The notes beneath the pieces were generated by a model. It made no database searches, was not told the origin of the DNA, and saw only the letters and a program-made list of their open reading frames with translations. A program made the position numbers and the translations under genes. DNA of 64,000 nt from Flavobacterium glaciei (GTDB lineage: Bacteria; Bacteroidota; Bacteroidia; Flavobacteriales; Flavobacteriaceae), in contig NZ_QQBA01000010.1 of assembly GCF_003350545.1 (NCBI RefSeq), positions 68,742 to 132,741 on the forward strand, in the 5' to 3' direction. Within the stretch, counting starts at the first letter, position 1. Each line of letters opens with the position of its first letter. This document shows, one piece after another, positions 1-8,545 of the stretch.

Positions 1-84
1 GCAGAGCCATGGATTATGGTTGTAGGTGCTGCAGTTTTTATAATAATTATTGTTGCTCTTGTAAGAGGTAAAAGTAGTAACTAA
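1..84 (+). CDS. C-terminal end of a small membrane protein (partial)
   Basis: The window opens inside a reading frame that stays open from base 1 to a TAA at 82-84. Its 27 visible residues form one hydrophobic segment (roughly residues 4-21, rich in V, I and A) followed by a basic tail ending RGKSSN. That pattern fits the last membrane helix of a small inner-membrane protein with a short positively charged cytoplasmic end. The 5' part is outside the window, so the family cannot be named. The strong hairpin at 121-170 follows closely and supports this being a real gene end. Confidence 0.5.
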   Translation, partial: AEPWIMVVGAAVFIIIIVALVRGKSSN

Positions 85-120
85 TTTCTACTGATGCTCC
101 TCTAAGATAAGTAATTAATA

Positions 121-170
121 AACCGGTATAAATTGACCTTCGATAAGGTTTAATTTATACTGGTTTTTTT
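121..170 (+). terminator. Rho-independent terminator
   Basis: A 14-bp stem (121-134 with 151-164, one G-T pair) encloses a second 5-bp stem (ACCTT/AAGGT) and is followed by a run of T. It lies 37 bases after the partial gene. Confidence 0.8.
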
Positions 171-179
171 ATTTTTAAT

Positions 180-754
180 CATTTACAATAAATACTTAAT
201 TGTGGTATCCTATTGTTAGAGGTTATAGATTGTGCATGTTTATAGTGCTGTCATTTTATAAACTCAAATTGTGAAGTAGTATTGATTTCAAGTTTTTGTA
301 TTTTGGCCAATTCCTGCTTTAAATTACAAAGCTTCGTACCTTATGTAGCAACACTACTCCCGTAAAGGAGCTTCCGCAGGTGACTCTTTACCGAAAAGTG
401 CCTCAAATCTTTCCTAACTGCGTGTTTTTTGATGCGAACAAAGTTCACTGAACATCACTATAAAAAATAAAAATTAAATGAAGTGTTCAGCTGAAGGAAA
501 TTGAAGTGGAGCATTAGATTTTTTTCTTCAGGGAAGATTTGAGAGAGGTTCAGTTATTATTTAATTTATGTAAAAATCATAGAATAAAATAATTATGTCC
601 ATATTAAGAACCAAATACTCTTTTTAAACGTATGTGAGTTGACATAAAATATTTAGTTTGATATTTTAAGTAAAAAACTTTGAGCATTAACAAGCATTAA
701 TGATTTGTGATGTTATTTATTATTATCAATTAAAAAACAGAAATTATTTAGTTT
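180..754. other. Intergenic region with a GC-richer hairpin block
   Basis: No gene is supported here. Around 329-495 the base composition is richer in GC than the surrounding AT-rich DNA. This block can fold: 361-369 pairs with about 385-391 (GTAAA/TTTAC extended by GAG/CTC across one bulge), and 444-454 pairs with 484-495 (TTCA-CTGAACA with TGTTCAG-TGAA, one bulged base). Reading frames through the block are interrupted by stops. It may be a decayed or repeated non-coding element. The rest is plain AT-rich sequence leading to the kinase gene. Confidence 0.4.
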
Positions 755-1807
755 ATGAAGTTGTATGAAAAATTATCCCATGTTGGTTTTCTTAAAAATA
801 GTTATGCATTTAAATTTTTGTTTGTCGCATTCATAGGAATTCATATTCCGTTGATTGGGTTGTTGTTTTTTGTACTTTATGGCAGTAAAGCTATTTCAGC
901 TGATACGATTTTAATTGTTGCCCTTATTTTAACTCTTGTGGCTACTGGTGCTACGTTGTTATTTTTAAAGCGCCTAATTAAGCCAATTGAAGTTGCCTCT
1001 AAAGCCTTGCACATGTATAGAAAAAATAGAATTGTTCCGTCATTACCATATAGTTTCTCCGATGAAGTGGGTTTGTTGATGCGTAATATTCAGGATTCAA
1101 TTACGGAAAATGAAAATTTTATTACTGAAAAACAAGATTTAGTGTATTTACTTTCCCATGATTTAAGAAACTTTGTAGGTAACTCTAAATTGGGTGCATC
1201 ACTTATTTTAGAGGAAGAACCTTCAGAAGCCATAACGGAATTGGCCCAGCTAATACTTGAGTCAACAGAACAACAATACATTTATATTGAAAATTTCATA
1301 AAGCTTCTGAAAGAGCAGGATCAAATTATAGAGAAAAAATCAAAAAATGAAACGATTCAGTTATTTGCTGTTTTTGCTGTTGTTTCAAAGCAATTGAATC
1401 AATTACTAAGTCATAAGAACATTAAATTAGATTTGTCGATTGAAGTTGAAAAGGCAATTCTAGATATTGATAAAATTTTATTGACAAGAGTATTAGTGAA
1501 TTTGATTAATAATGCAATAAAATTCTCATTTCCGGATAATGAGATAAAAGTTCGTGTTTATGTTCAAGATGATAGGCTAATTTTTAAAATATCTGACAAA
1601 GGATTAGGTTTTGATCAAATGCAAAGCCAAGAACTATTCAGAAAATTCTCAAAAATGAGTAAGTTAGGAACAGCAAATGAGCCGTCAACAGGAATTGGGT
1701 TGTATCTGTGCAAAAAAATAATAGAAAAACACGATGGGCAAATTTTAGCAGAAAGTGAAGGAATTAATAAAGGCGCCACTTTTTCCATTATTTTTAAGAA
1801 ATCTTAA
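755..1807 (+). CDS. Membrane-bound sensor histidine kinase
   Basis: A 350-residue histidine kinase with two membrane helices (about residues 18-43 and 50-70), a HAMP-like linker (71-118) and a complete transmitter. The H-box is SHDLRN with the phosphorylatable His at about 135. The N-box is NLINNA (about 249-254), the G1 box is DKGLGF (281-286), and the G2 box is TGIGLYLCKK (312-321). There is almost no periplasmic domain between the helices, so it probably senses a membrane or cytoplasmic signal. No response regulator gene adjoins it, so it is an orphan kinase here. The ATG at 755 gives a normal N-terminal anchor. The input signal is unknown. Confidence 0.9.
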   Translation: MKLYEKLSHVGFLKNSYAFKFLFVAFIGIHIPLIGLLFFVLYGSKAISADTILIVALILTLVATGATLLFLKRLIKPIEVASKALHMYRKNRIVPSLPYSFSDEVGLLMRNIQDSITENENFITEKQDLVYLLSHDLRNFVGNSKLGASLILEEEPSEAITELAQLILESTEQQYIYIENFIKLLKEQDQIIEKKSKNETIQLFAVFAVVSKQLNQLLSHKNIKLDLSIEVEKAILDIDKILLTRVLVNLINNAIKFSFPDNEIKVRVYVQDDRLIFKISDKGLGFDQMQSQELFRKFSKMSKLGTANEPSTGIGLYLCKKIIEKHDGQILAESEGINKGATFSIIFKKS

Positions 1808-1853
1808 AAATGCAAGAACTTTAAATTTTCGTTAAAAAAACCTACTTCAGAAA

Positions 1854-1881
1854 TTGTTTTTTTACAAATGAACTAAATTTG
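1854..1881 (+). promoter_or_regulatory. Flavobacterial-type promoter of osmC
   Basis: TTG at 1854-1856, a 17-base spacer and TAAATTTG at 1874-1881 match the Bacteroidetes primary-sigma consensus TTG-N(17-23)-TAnnTTTG. Transcription would start near 1888, so the ATG at 1903 is the true start and the in-frame TTG at 1879 is not. Confidence 0.7.
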
Positions 1882-1902
1882 AGAAAAGATAAATCTATAA
1901 TT

Positions 1903-2313
1903 ATGAAAAGAAATGCAACCGCAGTCTGGAATGGCTCACTTAAAGAAGGAGCTGGAAAACTTACTACACAAACTACCACATTAAAAGATACACAATATTC
2001 GTTTAAATCCCGTTTTGAAGAAGGAGTAGGGACTAATCCCGAAGAATTGATTGCAGCGGCACATGCAGGTTGCTTTACGATGCAACTTTCGGCTTATATA
2101 AGTGAAGAAGGTTTTGAAATTGATAGTATCGAAACCAAATGTGATATTGATTTCGTTGACGGAACAATTGTAACATCACACTTAACAGTTCAAGCTAAAG
2201 TTAAAGAAATAACAGAAGATGCTTTTCAGCAATTAGTTACCAAAGCAGAGAAAAATTGTCCTGTTTCTAAAGTATTGAATGCAGTAATTTCGAGTACAGC
2301 TACTTTGGCATAA
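1903..2313 (+). CDS. osmC: OsmC family peroxiredoxin
   Basis: A 136-residue OsmC/Ohr-fold protein that reduces organic hydroperoxides with a pair of cysteines. Both expected cysteines are present: one in the HAGCF motif in the first half and one in NCPVSKVL near the C-terminus. The N-terminus KRNATAVWNGSLKEG and the region GTNPEELIAAAHAGC are typical of the OsmC rather than the Ohr branch. The length fits the family. The ATG at 1903 is chosen because a good promoter ends at 1881, which excludes the upstream TTG. It is a single-gene unit closed by the perfect hairpin at 2333-2368. Confidence 0.93.
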   Translation: MKRNATAVWNGSLKEGAGKLTTQTTTLKDTQYSFKSRFEEGVGTNPEELIAAAHAGCFTMQLSAYISEEGFEIDSIETKCDIDFVDGTIVTSHLTVQAKVKEITEDAFQQLVTKAEKNCPVSKVLNAVISSTATLA

Positions 2314-2332
2314 CCAAAAAATTATATAACTA

Positions 2333-2368
2333 AAAGGCTCGATTTAAATTAAATCGAGCCTTTTTTTA
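2333..2368. terminator. Bidirectional terminator
   Basis: A perfect 15-bp inverted repeat (2333-2347 with 2349-2363) with flanking A and T runs lies between the convergent osmC and SGNH hydrolase genes, so it can serve both strands. Confidence 0.85.
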
Positions 2369-2392
2369 TGAAACAGGTATTTTATTGTTTCT

Positions 2393-3085
2393 TTATTTTT
2401 TTGCTAAAACCTCTATGATTGCTTTTTCAGCTAGTGGCGCCATCACTTGATATCCTGTTTTATTTGGGTGTACTTCATCATTTGAGTACAATGCAGGCAA
2501 GCCTTTTCGTTCATCTGCCATAGCCGAAAAGTAATCAAGATATAGAATTTCATTTGCCTCAGCATAATTCTGTATCATCTCGTTTAGCGCCACCACTTTA
2601 TCAGCCGGATTTTGATTGGGTTTCCACGAGAAATCGTAAGCAGGCAACACAGAACACAAAATCACTTTTATATGGTTTGCTTTTGCCAATTCGGCCATGG
2701 AGAAAATATTATTTGCAATCATATCCAGTGTTGCAGGACCAGTATTACCGGCAATGTCATTTATACCAGCTAAAATAACCACTACGGCGGGTTTTAAGGC
2801 TATAACATCGGCTCTAAAACGTACCAGCATTTGAGGTGTGGTTTGACCACTGATACCGCGATTAACGTATGGCTTTCCGGCAAAATATTCAGGATTTATG
2901 ACACTCCAAAATTCAGTTATAGAATCGCCCATAAAAACTATTCTATTTTCTCCTGATTGTAACGGTTTTAGTTGTACATTTTGTTTTTGATATTTATTTA
3001 AATTTGGCCAGTCTTGAGCCTGTACTTTTCCTCCCATAACGATTGATAAAAATGATATGATATATCTTAATTGAATCTTTTTCAT
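2393..3085 (-). CDS. Secreted SGNH/GDSL-family hydrolase
   Basis: A 230-residue esterase/lipase-like protein of the SGNH superfamily. Block I is GDSIT with the nucleophilic Ser, block II has the Gly in RGISGQT, block III is GINDI supplying the Asn, and block V is DEVHPN supplying the Asp and His. The N-terminus from ATG 3085 (MKKIQLRYII...VQAQ) is a Sec signal peptide, so the enzyme is exported. A longer reading with 21 more residues is possible but would bury the signal peptide, so 3085 is preferred. Bacteroidetes relatives include acyl-thioesterase I-like and acetylxylan-esterase-like proteins. The substrate cannot be told from sequence. Confidence 0.9.
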   Translation of the reverse strand: MKKIQLRYIISFLSIVMGGKVQAQDWPNLNKYQKQNVQLKPLQSGENRIVFMGDSITEFWSVINPEYFAGKPYVNRGISGQTTPQMLVRFRADVIALKPAVVVILAGINDIAGNTGPATLDMIANNIFSMAELAKANHIKVILCSVLPAYDFSWKPNQNPADKVVALNEMIQNYAEANEILYLDYFSAMADERKGLPALYSNDEVHPNKTGYQVMAPLAEKAIIEVLAKK

Positions 3086-3141
3086 TTGTAAAAGAATTTG
3101 AAAATTTTGAAAAAGGAAATTTTGTAGAACCAAGTTAAAAC

Positions 3142-3193
3142 AAAACAACCTTCCTTATTATATCTTAAAAATACAGAAAAGGAAGGTTGTTTT
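3142..3193 (-). terminator. Terminator after cysM
   Basis: A perfect 15-bp stem (3142-3156 with 3179-3193) with a 22-base loop lies just beyond the cysM stop codon on the minus strand. Confidence 0.75.
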
Positions 3194-3209
3194 ATAATTT
3201 TGTTACCAT

Positions 3210-4097
3210 TTAGTCAAACAAGTCCGAAGATAAATACCGATCACCACGGTCGCAGATAATGGCTACAATGACTCCTGACTCTAGTTTTTCAGCCATTTTA
3301 ATTGCTGCTACAACTGAACCACCACTGCTCATTCCTGCAAAAACACCTTCTTCTAGGGCTAAGCGTTTAGTCATGGCTCGTGCTTCTTCTTCAGATACTT
3401 CAATGATTGTATCTACTTTTTGGGCGTCAAAAATTTTAGGCAAATACTCTTTCGGCCATTTTCTGATTCCTGGAATTTGAGATCCATCGCTGGGTTGAGC
3501 GCCTACTATTTGAATAGCTGGATTCATTTCTTTTAAGTAGGTAGATGTGCCTATAATAGTTCCCGTAGTTCCCATCGCAGAAACAAAATGAGTTACAGTT
3601 CCTTCGGTATCATTCCATATTTCTGGACCAGTGGTTTTGTAGTGGGCTTTCCAGTTGTCGTCATTTGCAAACTGATTGAGCATGATATAACCACCTCCAG
3701 CTACTTTTTTATCAGCATAATCTCTAGAACCTATTATTCCAGTATCTGCAGGTGTCAATATCACTGTTGCGCCATAAGCACGCATCGTTTGAGTACGTTC
3801 TTTAGTAGAATCTTCAGGGAGTATCAATTCAATTTCGATATTGAATAATTGAGCAATCATGGCTAAAGCGATTCCGGTGTTGCCACTAGTTGCCTCAATA
3901 AGTTTATCTCCTTTTTTAATATCACCTCTTTCTAATGCCGAAGCAATCATATTGTAGGCTGCGCGATCTTTTACGCTACCGCCGGGATTATTTCCTTCGA
4001 GTTTTAGTAAAAGTTTTACATTTTTATTTTTGATCAATTTAGTAGTTTCGACTAAAGGCGTATTTCCAATTAGGTCTAATATTTTTTGTGATTTCAT
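3210..4097 (-). CDS. cysM: Cysteine synthase B (O-acetylserine sulfhydrylase)
   Basis: A 295-residue PLP enzyme that makes cysteine from O-acetylserine and sulfide (or thiosulfate in the CysM branch). The PLP lysine sits in GGSVKDR (Lys43). The substrate loop [10 protein letters not shown] and the phosphate-binding loop GTTGTIIGTS are intact. Its length and the NPGGSVKDRAAYNM context point to CysM rather than CysK, and a separate CysK is encoded at 22423-23340. It is a single-gene unit with its own terminator and about 380 bases of upstream DNA. The CysM/CysK distinction rests on overall similarity, so the exact sulfur donor is inferred. Confidence 0.92.
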   Translation of the reverse strand: MKSQKILDLIGNTPLVETTKLIKNKNVKLLLKLEGNNPGGSVKDRAAYNMIASALERGDIKKGDKLIEATSGNTGIALAMIAQLFNIEIELILPEDSTKERTQTMRAYGATVILTPADTGIIGSRDYADKKVAGGGYIMLNQFANDDNWKAHYKTTGPEIWNDTEGTVTHFVSAMGTTGTIIGTSTYLKEMNPAIQIVGAQPSDGSQIPGIRKWPKEYLPKIFDAQKVDTIIEVSEEEARAMTKRLALEEGVFAGMSSGGSVVAAIKMAEKLESGVIVAIICDRGDRYLSSDLFD

Positions 4098-4480
4098 GCT
4101 GTTTGGTATCTTAAAATTGTGACAATCAGATTTTGATTTAATTACAATTGGTAATCGTTTTTAAAAAATAGTTTTTAAGAGGGAATTTTAAAAACAGCAA
4201 CAACAATAGCAGAAAGGAATATTTTTGTAATTCAGTGACATTTACATGAGTTTTAAAACGAATTGCAAAGATATTGAACTAATTCTAAATTATTTCTTTT
4301 CTAAGTATAAAGCTATCTTGTTAATTAGCACGCTTTTGTTAAATAAATTGTATTGAGAATTGCTGTTTGAGACCTTTTTTGTTGAAAATAGAGTGTATCT
4401 GTTTTATTTTCAATGGGTAAGAGCTGATTTATTAGTTTTGATGGAAGTGTTTTTTTAAATTAGCCTTTAAATTACAATCA
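4098..4480. other. Divergent intergenic region
   Basis: AT-rich DNA between the divergent cysM and DUF1003 genes. It presumably carries both promoters, but I see no exact TAnnTTTG box at the expected position, and no gene or stable hairpin. Confidence 0.3.
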
Positions 4481-5179
4481 ATGAAATCTAATTCAACTTT
4501 TACCAGCGATATCTCAAAAAAAGAATTTTCAATTTCCGATAGAATTTCGGCTAAAACTATTCGGAACCCAATTCTGGCACTGATACAAAAAGATTATCCT
4601 AATTTTGATGAGGGGAAATACTTAGCTATTGAGGAGTTAAATATGTATCGGGAGAAATACATAACGAATTATTTAGTAGTTGAGATAGGGGAGTTGTCGA
4701 ATCTCGAAACGAAGGTAATTGGATCCTTAAACGAAGACAAGTCTTTAGTGAGTGTGGTAGAAGATGAAATTGGATTTCGAACGGTGGGTCAAACAGTGGC
4801 AGACAACGTTGCAGCTTTTGGCGGAAGCTGGAAATTCATCATTTTCTTTGGAGTTTTTATATTGCTTTGGATTTTAGCTAATATTTATATACTCTTGAAT
4901 AAAGGATTTGATCCATATCCATTTATTTTATTGAATTTAATTTTGTCTTGTCTTGCCGCGCTTCAAGCTCCAGTGATTATGATGAGTCAAAATCGTCAGG
5001 AAGAGAAGGACAGAGAAAGAGCTAAAAAAGATTATATGATTAATCTGAAATCAGAACTTGAAATCAGAATGCTTCATGAAAAACTGGATCATTTGATTAT
5101 GCATCAACAAGAAGAATTGATTGAAATTCAAAAAGTGCAAATCGAAATGATGAATGATATTTTGACTCGAATCAAATAA
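4481..5179 (+). CDS. DUF1003 family membrane protein
   Basis: A 232-residue protein with the DUF1003 signature. An amphipathic stretch containing TVGQTVADNVAAFGGSW precedes two membrane helices (about 117-140 and 147-168). After PVIMMSQNRQEEKDR comes a long charged cytoplasmic helix (about 170-230), likely a coiled coil. The family is widespread and of unknown function. The N-terminal 90 residues are soluble and charged. The gene stands alone and is convergent with the DUF2752 gene 34 bases downstream. Confidence 0.85.
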   Translation: MKSNSTFTSDISKKEFSISDRISAKTIRNPILALIQKDYPNFDEGKYLAIEELNMYREKYITNYLVVEIGELSNLETKVIGSLNEDKSLVSVVEDEIGFRTVGQTVADNVAAFGGSWKFIIFFGVFILLWILANIYILLNKGFDPYPFILLNLILSCLAALQAPVIMMSQNRQEEKDRERAKKDYMINLKSELEIRMLHEKLDHLIMHQQEELIEIQKVQIEMMNDILTRIK

Positions 5180-5213
5180 TTTCGCTTTTCTAAATATGTC
5201 TAAAAAAGAGTTA

Positions 5214-5492
5214 TTAGTAGTGCTTAAAATAATATCCTACAATCATGAAAACACCATTTAAAATTGCCGAGCCAATAATGAGTTTTTTGTAATTCCTGTT
5301 TTTGTTGATAAAATTAAAACCTAGAATTCCTAAAAATAATAGGGTGGTATAAATGGCTGGATACATCTTAAAAGCACCAATAAAATCCCCTTGCAAAAGC
5401 AACAAAAAACCTCTCTGAAAACCACATCCCAAACACTCAATTCCAAAGAGTGTTTTGCTTAAACATGGCAGCATAAATTTTTCTAAATCCAA
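5214..5492 (-). CDS. DUF2752 domain protein
   Basis: A 92-residue membrane protein with the DUF2752 hallmark C-x-G-C-G-x-Q-R (CLGCGFQRG, about residues 20-28), followed by hydrophobic segments at about 49-64 and 72-88. The Cys pair at the membrane edge suggests metal or redox chemistry, but no function is established for the family. The length is normal. Confidence 0.85.
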   Translation of the reverse strand: MDLEKFMLPCLSKTLFGIECLGCGFQRGFLLLLQGDFIGAFKMYPAIYTTLLFLGILGFNFINKNRNYKKLIIGSAILNGVFMIVGYYFKHY

Positions 5493-5593
5493 TGGTTTTT
5501 ATTTTTACAATTTTACGAAAAAATAAGAAACGGTTGTGATAATAATTAATGCAATTTTAAATTCATTACTTTTGAAAACTGATATTTTAAAAA

Positions 5594-5776
5594 ATGAAAA
5601 AGTTTATAATTCCAATAATGGTAGTGGCAATAACAGTTGCTTTATACGAGCAGGTGAGTGCCGAAAAAAATGTATATATATTGGTAATTGCAATTGTGAT
5701 TTTCATGATGGGAATGATGCAATTGAGTGCCAAAACACCAAGTAAAAATCAAGATAAAGAAGACGAAAATGTTTAA
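5594..5776 (+). CDS. Small membrane protein upstream of Smr-domain gene
   Basis: A 60-residue protein with two hydrophobic helices (about 3-20 and 27-45) and a hydrophilic C-terminal tail (SAKTPSKNQDKEDENV). I do not recognise a named family. Its stop overlaps the start of the next gene by 8 bases (ATG at 5769 inside the last codons), which strongly suggests translational coupling and real coding. A TACTTTTG box at 5567-5574 lies 20 bases before the ATG and fits a Bacteroidetes -7 element. An alternative frame through the same DNA lacks membrane-protein character. Confidence 0.7.
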   Translation: MKKFIIPIMVVAITVALYEQVSAEKNVYILVIAIVIFMMGMMQLSAKTPSKNQDKEDENV

Positions 5777-6320
5777 CAATGGAGATAAGGTTTCAGTACT
5801 TGACGAGGCTATCAATGGTGTAGTGTTGTCAGTCAATGAGAAGCAAGTTACGATAGAAACAGAGGAAGGATTCATGATGACATTTTTTGTCAATGAATTG
5901 ATTAAAGTAAACGATTCCAGTAACTTACTAGATTCTATAAGAAGAATTAATGTAAGTGAAATTGCTAAAGAAAAAGAGACGCCAAAACCGCGAATTTTTG
6001 TAAAAGAAAAGAAATCGAAGCACGAAATTCCAGCGCCGGAGTTTGATTTACACATCGAAAAACTGGTGCCCAATAAACGTGGCATGTCTAATTATGATAT
6101 TCTGACTTTGCAGACTGAAACGGCAAAACGTCACATAGAATTTGCTATTCGGAATCGCATTCCAAAGATTGTTTTTATTCATGGTGTGGGTGAAGGAGTT
6201 TTAAAAGCAGAGCTGGATTTTTTATTGGGTCGCTATGATAACATCGCTTTTCAAGAAGGGAATTATCAAAAATATGGTCAAGGCGCTACAGAAGTTTTTA
6301 TCAAGCAAAGTGCTATGTAG
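5769..6320 (+). CDS. Smr/MutS2-like C-terminal domain protein (DUF2027 type)
   Basis: A 183-residue protein. The N-terminal part (about 1-55) is a small beta-rich domain beginning MFNNGDKVSVLDEAING. After a charged linker, residues about 95-183 form an Smr domain with the DLHIE motif and the FIHGVGEGVLKAEL motif (the HGxG signature). Smr domains are nucleic-acid-binding or nicking modules found at the C-terminus of MutS2 and as stand-alone proteins. The tail GNYQKYGQGATEVFI is typical of Bacteroidetes versions. The start at 5769 gives the short overlap with the preceding gene. The cellular role is not known. Confidence 0.87.
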   Translation: MFNNGDKVSVLDEAINGVVLSVNEKQVTIETEEGFMMTFFVNELIKVNDSSNLLDSIRRINVSEIAKEKETPKPRIFVKEKKSKHEIPAPEFDLHIEKLVPNKRGMSNYDILTLQTETAKRHIEFAIRNRIPKIVFIHGVGEGVLKAELDFLLGRYDNIAFQEGNYQKYGQGATEVFIKQSAM

Positions 6321-6343
6321 GTTTTATTGTTGTTTTTAAAATC

Positions 6344-6408
6344 AAAAAAAAAGTTCGATTTTTAAGCGTTTTTCACAAGAGAAATTACTTAAAAATCGAA
6401 CTTTTTTT
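6344..6408. terminator. Bidirectional terminator
   Basis: A near-perfect stem of about 21 bp (6346-6366 with 6388-6408), flanked by A and T runs, separates the convergent Smr and lipoprotein genes. Confidence 0.85.
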
Positions 6409-6458
6409 GGTGTCTAAAACGGTTGTTTTTTGACTCTATTTTTGCTTCTTTTTTGGGA

Positions 6459-7403
6459 TTAATTTGTAGTCAATAATTCTCCGTAAATGTAATTATCACC
6501 CAAAATAAAATCACTACTTCCTTTTTTCATTTTTGCTTTTTTAAGGACAACAGTGTGTTTAAAACCTGTTCCTAAAGTAGTAGTTGTTACTTCTACAATT
6601 CCACTTTCGTTTGCTACTCCAGCTACAGCAATCCATTCTTCACTTACTGCAGGAGTAGTCGGAAAAGTAGAGTTGCAAAAATAAGCGCCCGTTAGCAATC
6701 CAGAAAATAATCGATAGGTCAGTTTATTTTTTGTATTACTTATTAATCCCGTTCTTGGAGTGTTTAACGGAGTAACTTCATTTACAATTAAAGTAGGATC
6801 AATGTCTAAAATAAGCGCTTCATTACTATTATAATCATACAATTGTTTTGTAGAATTACATTGTTCAAGTGTCTTATTGAATGCAAATGGTAGTGGCGTG
6901 GCACTGATAACATAGTCACCAAAAGGGAATGTTTCGTACACTTGTGTCCCATCACTTTTTACAAATGTGATGTTTTTGAACGTGATATTATGATTGTAAC
7001 CTGTAATTTTTGTGCTGTTATCAGTTGTATTTGTTGTTTTGATAGCTGTAGTGTTTATAACTATTTTCCCACCAGATGTGGTCCATTGATCCACCACAAT
7101 TGGTGATGCCGGCGGAATAGTTTCGCAGATTGTAGAAGAATTTACGGCACCATTATAAAAACGATATAATACACGATTTGATGTGCTAATGTCTAATTCT
7201 TGGGATTTAGTTTCAGTTGGGAAGGTAAACCCAACAACTTCAAGGATTAGAGCTTCATTATCTTTTAGTTTGTAGATGATGTCATTCTTAGTGCAATTTT
7301 GTGTAGTAACATCTTCAAAACTAATGTCTTCTTGAATTAAATCACCATCATCACAACCATTTAATAGTAATGCAAAAACCAATAGGCTTACAACTCTTTT
7401 CAT
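6459..7403 (-). CDS. Lipoprotein with an internal domain duplication, function unknown
   Basis: A 314-residue protein with a type II signal peptide (lipobox LLNGC, lipidated Cys17) followed by Asp and Gly residues. The mature part consists of two related halves, about residues 37-163 and 182-305. Each half starts with a Cys, then has NEALIL, a Y-R-(F/L)-x-x-G motif, a second Cys 55-61 residues after the first, a P-x-x-x-x-x-W motif, a Thr-rich strand, a TG(Y/F)xH motif and a final GD(Y/N)Y. The conserved Cys pair in each half suggests one disulfide per domain. I do not recognise a named family. It is probably outer-membrane anchored. Confidence 0.8.
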   Translation of the reverse strand: MKRVVSLLVFALLLNGCDDGDLIQEDISFEDVTTQNCTKNDIIYKLKDNEALILEVVGFTFPTETKSQELDISTSNRVLYRFYNGAVNSSTICETIPPASPIVVDQWTTSGGKIVINTTAIKTTNTTDNSTKITGYNHNITFKNITFVKSDGTQVYETFPFGDYVISATPLPFAFNKTLEQCNSTKQLYDYNSNEALILDIDPTLIVNEVTPLNTPRTGLISNTKNKLTYRLFSGLLTGAYFCNSTFPTTPAVSEEWIAVAGVANESGIVEVTTTTLGTGFKHTVVLKKAKMKKGSSDFILGDNYIYGELLTTN

Positions 7404-7578
7404 TTTTATAATATTTGTAACAAAAATAGAATTTTTAATTTGTTACAATTGCATTCCCCTTCAAAAATAGATTATTTAACAGGATATTAGGTTTTTAATT
7501 TTCAATTATGGGTTTTAAAAAAGCTTATGCTTTGATGTAATGCCTGTATTGGATGAATTCAATGCAAATAGAAATCAT

Positions 7579-7586
7579 TATATTTG
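7579..7586 (+). promoter_or_regulatory. -7 box for rarD-like gene
   Basis: TATATTTG matches TAnnTTTG and lies 18 bases before the ATG at 7605. No TTG sits at the ideal upstream distance, so the assignment is tentative. Confidence 0.45.
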
Positions 7587-7604
7587 CACATATTTCACTC
7601 TATA

Positions 7605-8525
7605 ATGAAACCCAACAAATTTTATTTAGCTGCTTTCTCCGCCTTTTTTATCTGGGGTTTCTTTAGTTTGGCTTTAAAACCATTACACAATTATCCTTCG
7701 TTAGACATTTTATTCTACCGTGTTTTTTTTAGTGTGGTGCTCATGATAATAATTAATGTTGCTTTCCGACGCAAAATAATCCTGCAAAATTGGAATCATT
7801 TCAATGCGATGACTGCAAAACAAAAGCAAAGCGTAACTATTTTGACACTTGTCGGTGGTGTATTTTTATCCTCAAACTGGTTTGTATTTATTTATGTAAT
7901 GAATCACGTTAGTGTAAAAGCTGCTTCATTAGCCTATATGATTTGTCCTATTTTAACGACCATATTAGCTTTTTTTGTATTAAAAGAGAAATTGAGTAAA
8001 TGGCAATGGTTTGCAGTAATGATAAGCGCTTTAAGTTGTGTTTTATTGTCATTGAATCATTTTGAAGACATTTTTTATAGTCTTGTAACGGCAGCTACGT
8101 ATGCGATGTATTTAGTGAGTCAACGAAAAAATAGTGAATTGGATAAATTCCTTATTTTGACAATTCAATTAATATTTACGGCAATAATTCTACTTCCTTT
8201 TTATCCTAATTATAGTGGAGATTTACCCACAGAGGCTTTGTTTTATAGTTGTTTACTAGTTATTGTAGTCTTTTTTACGATAATTCCGTTGTTTTTAAAC
8301 TTGTACGCATTAAAAGGAATTAACTCTTCTGCAGTTGGGATTATGATTTATGTTAATCCGATTATTGGTTTTCTATTAGCCATCTTTTATTACCATGAAA
8401 ACGTAAGCACACTGCAGTTATTTTCCTATTTCCTAATTATGATTTCGATAGTAGTTTTTAATGAAAAGCTAATTTTTTCTAGAAAAGCTTCAAATATTCC
8501 AGTAGAAATAGCGGATTTAAAATAA
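7605..8525 (+). CDS. rarD: EamA family transporter, RarD-like
   Basis: A 306-residue drug/metabolite superfamily permease with about ten hydrophobic helices in two EamA repeats. RarD-type features are the N-terminal FFIWGFFSLALKPL with a helix-breaking LHNYPSLDILFYR segment, SSNWFVFIYVMNHVSVKAASLAYMI spread over helices 3-4, and PLFLNLYALKGI in the second half. The family exports small metabolites; RarD itself has no firm substrate. The ATG at 7605 is chosen because a TATATTTG promoter box overlaps the alternative TTG start at 7584. The cysteine desulfurase begins 20 bases after its stop, so the two may be co-transcribed. Confidence 0.85.
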   Translation: MKPNKFYLAAFSAFFIWGFFSLALKPLHNYPSLDILFYRVFFSVVLMIIINVAFRRKIILQNWNHFNAMTAKQKQSVTILTLVGGVFLSSNWFVFIYVMNHVSVKAASLAYMICPILTTILAFFVLKEKLSKWQWFAVMISALSCVLLSLNHFEDIFYSLVTAATYAMYLVSQRKNSELDKFLILTIQLIFTAIILLPFYPNYSGDLPTEALFYSCLLVIVVFFTIIPLFLNLYALKGINSSAVGIMIYVNPIIGFLLAIFYYHENVSTLQLFSYFLIMISIVVFNEKLIFSRKASNIPVEIADLK

Positions 8526-8545
8526 TTTATAATTTCCCAAAAAAA

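Noticed and set aside
1879-1902. TTG start eight codons upstream for osmC
   Set aside because: The TAAATTTG promoter box ends at 1881, so this TTG would lie before the transcription start. The family begins at the ATG at 1903.
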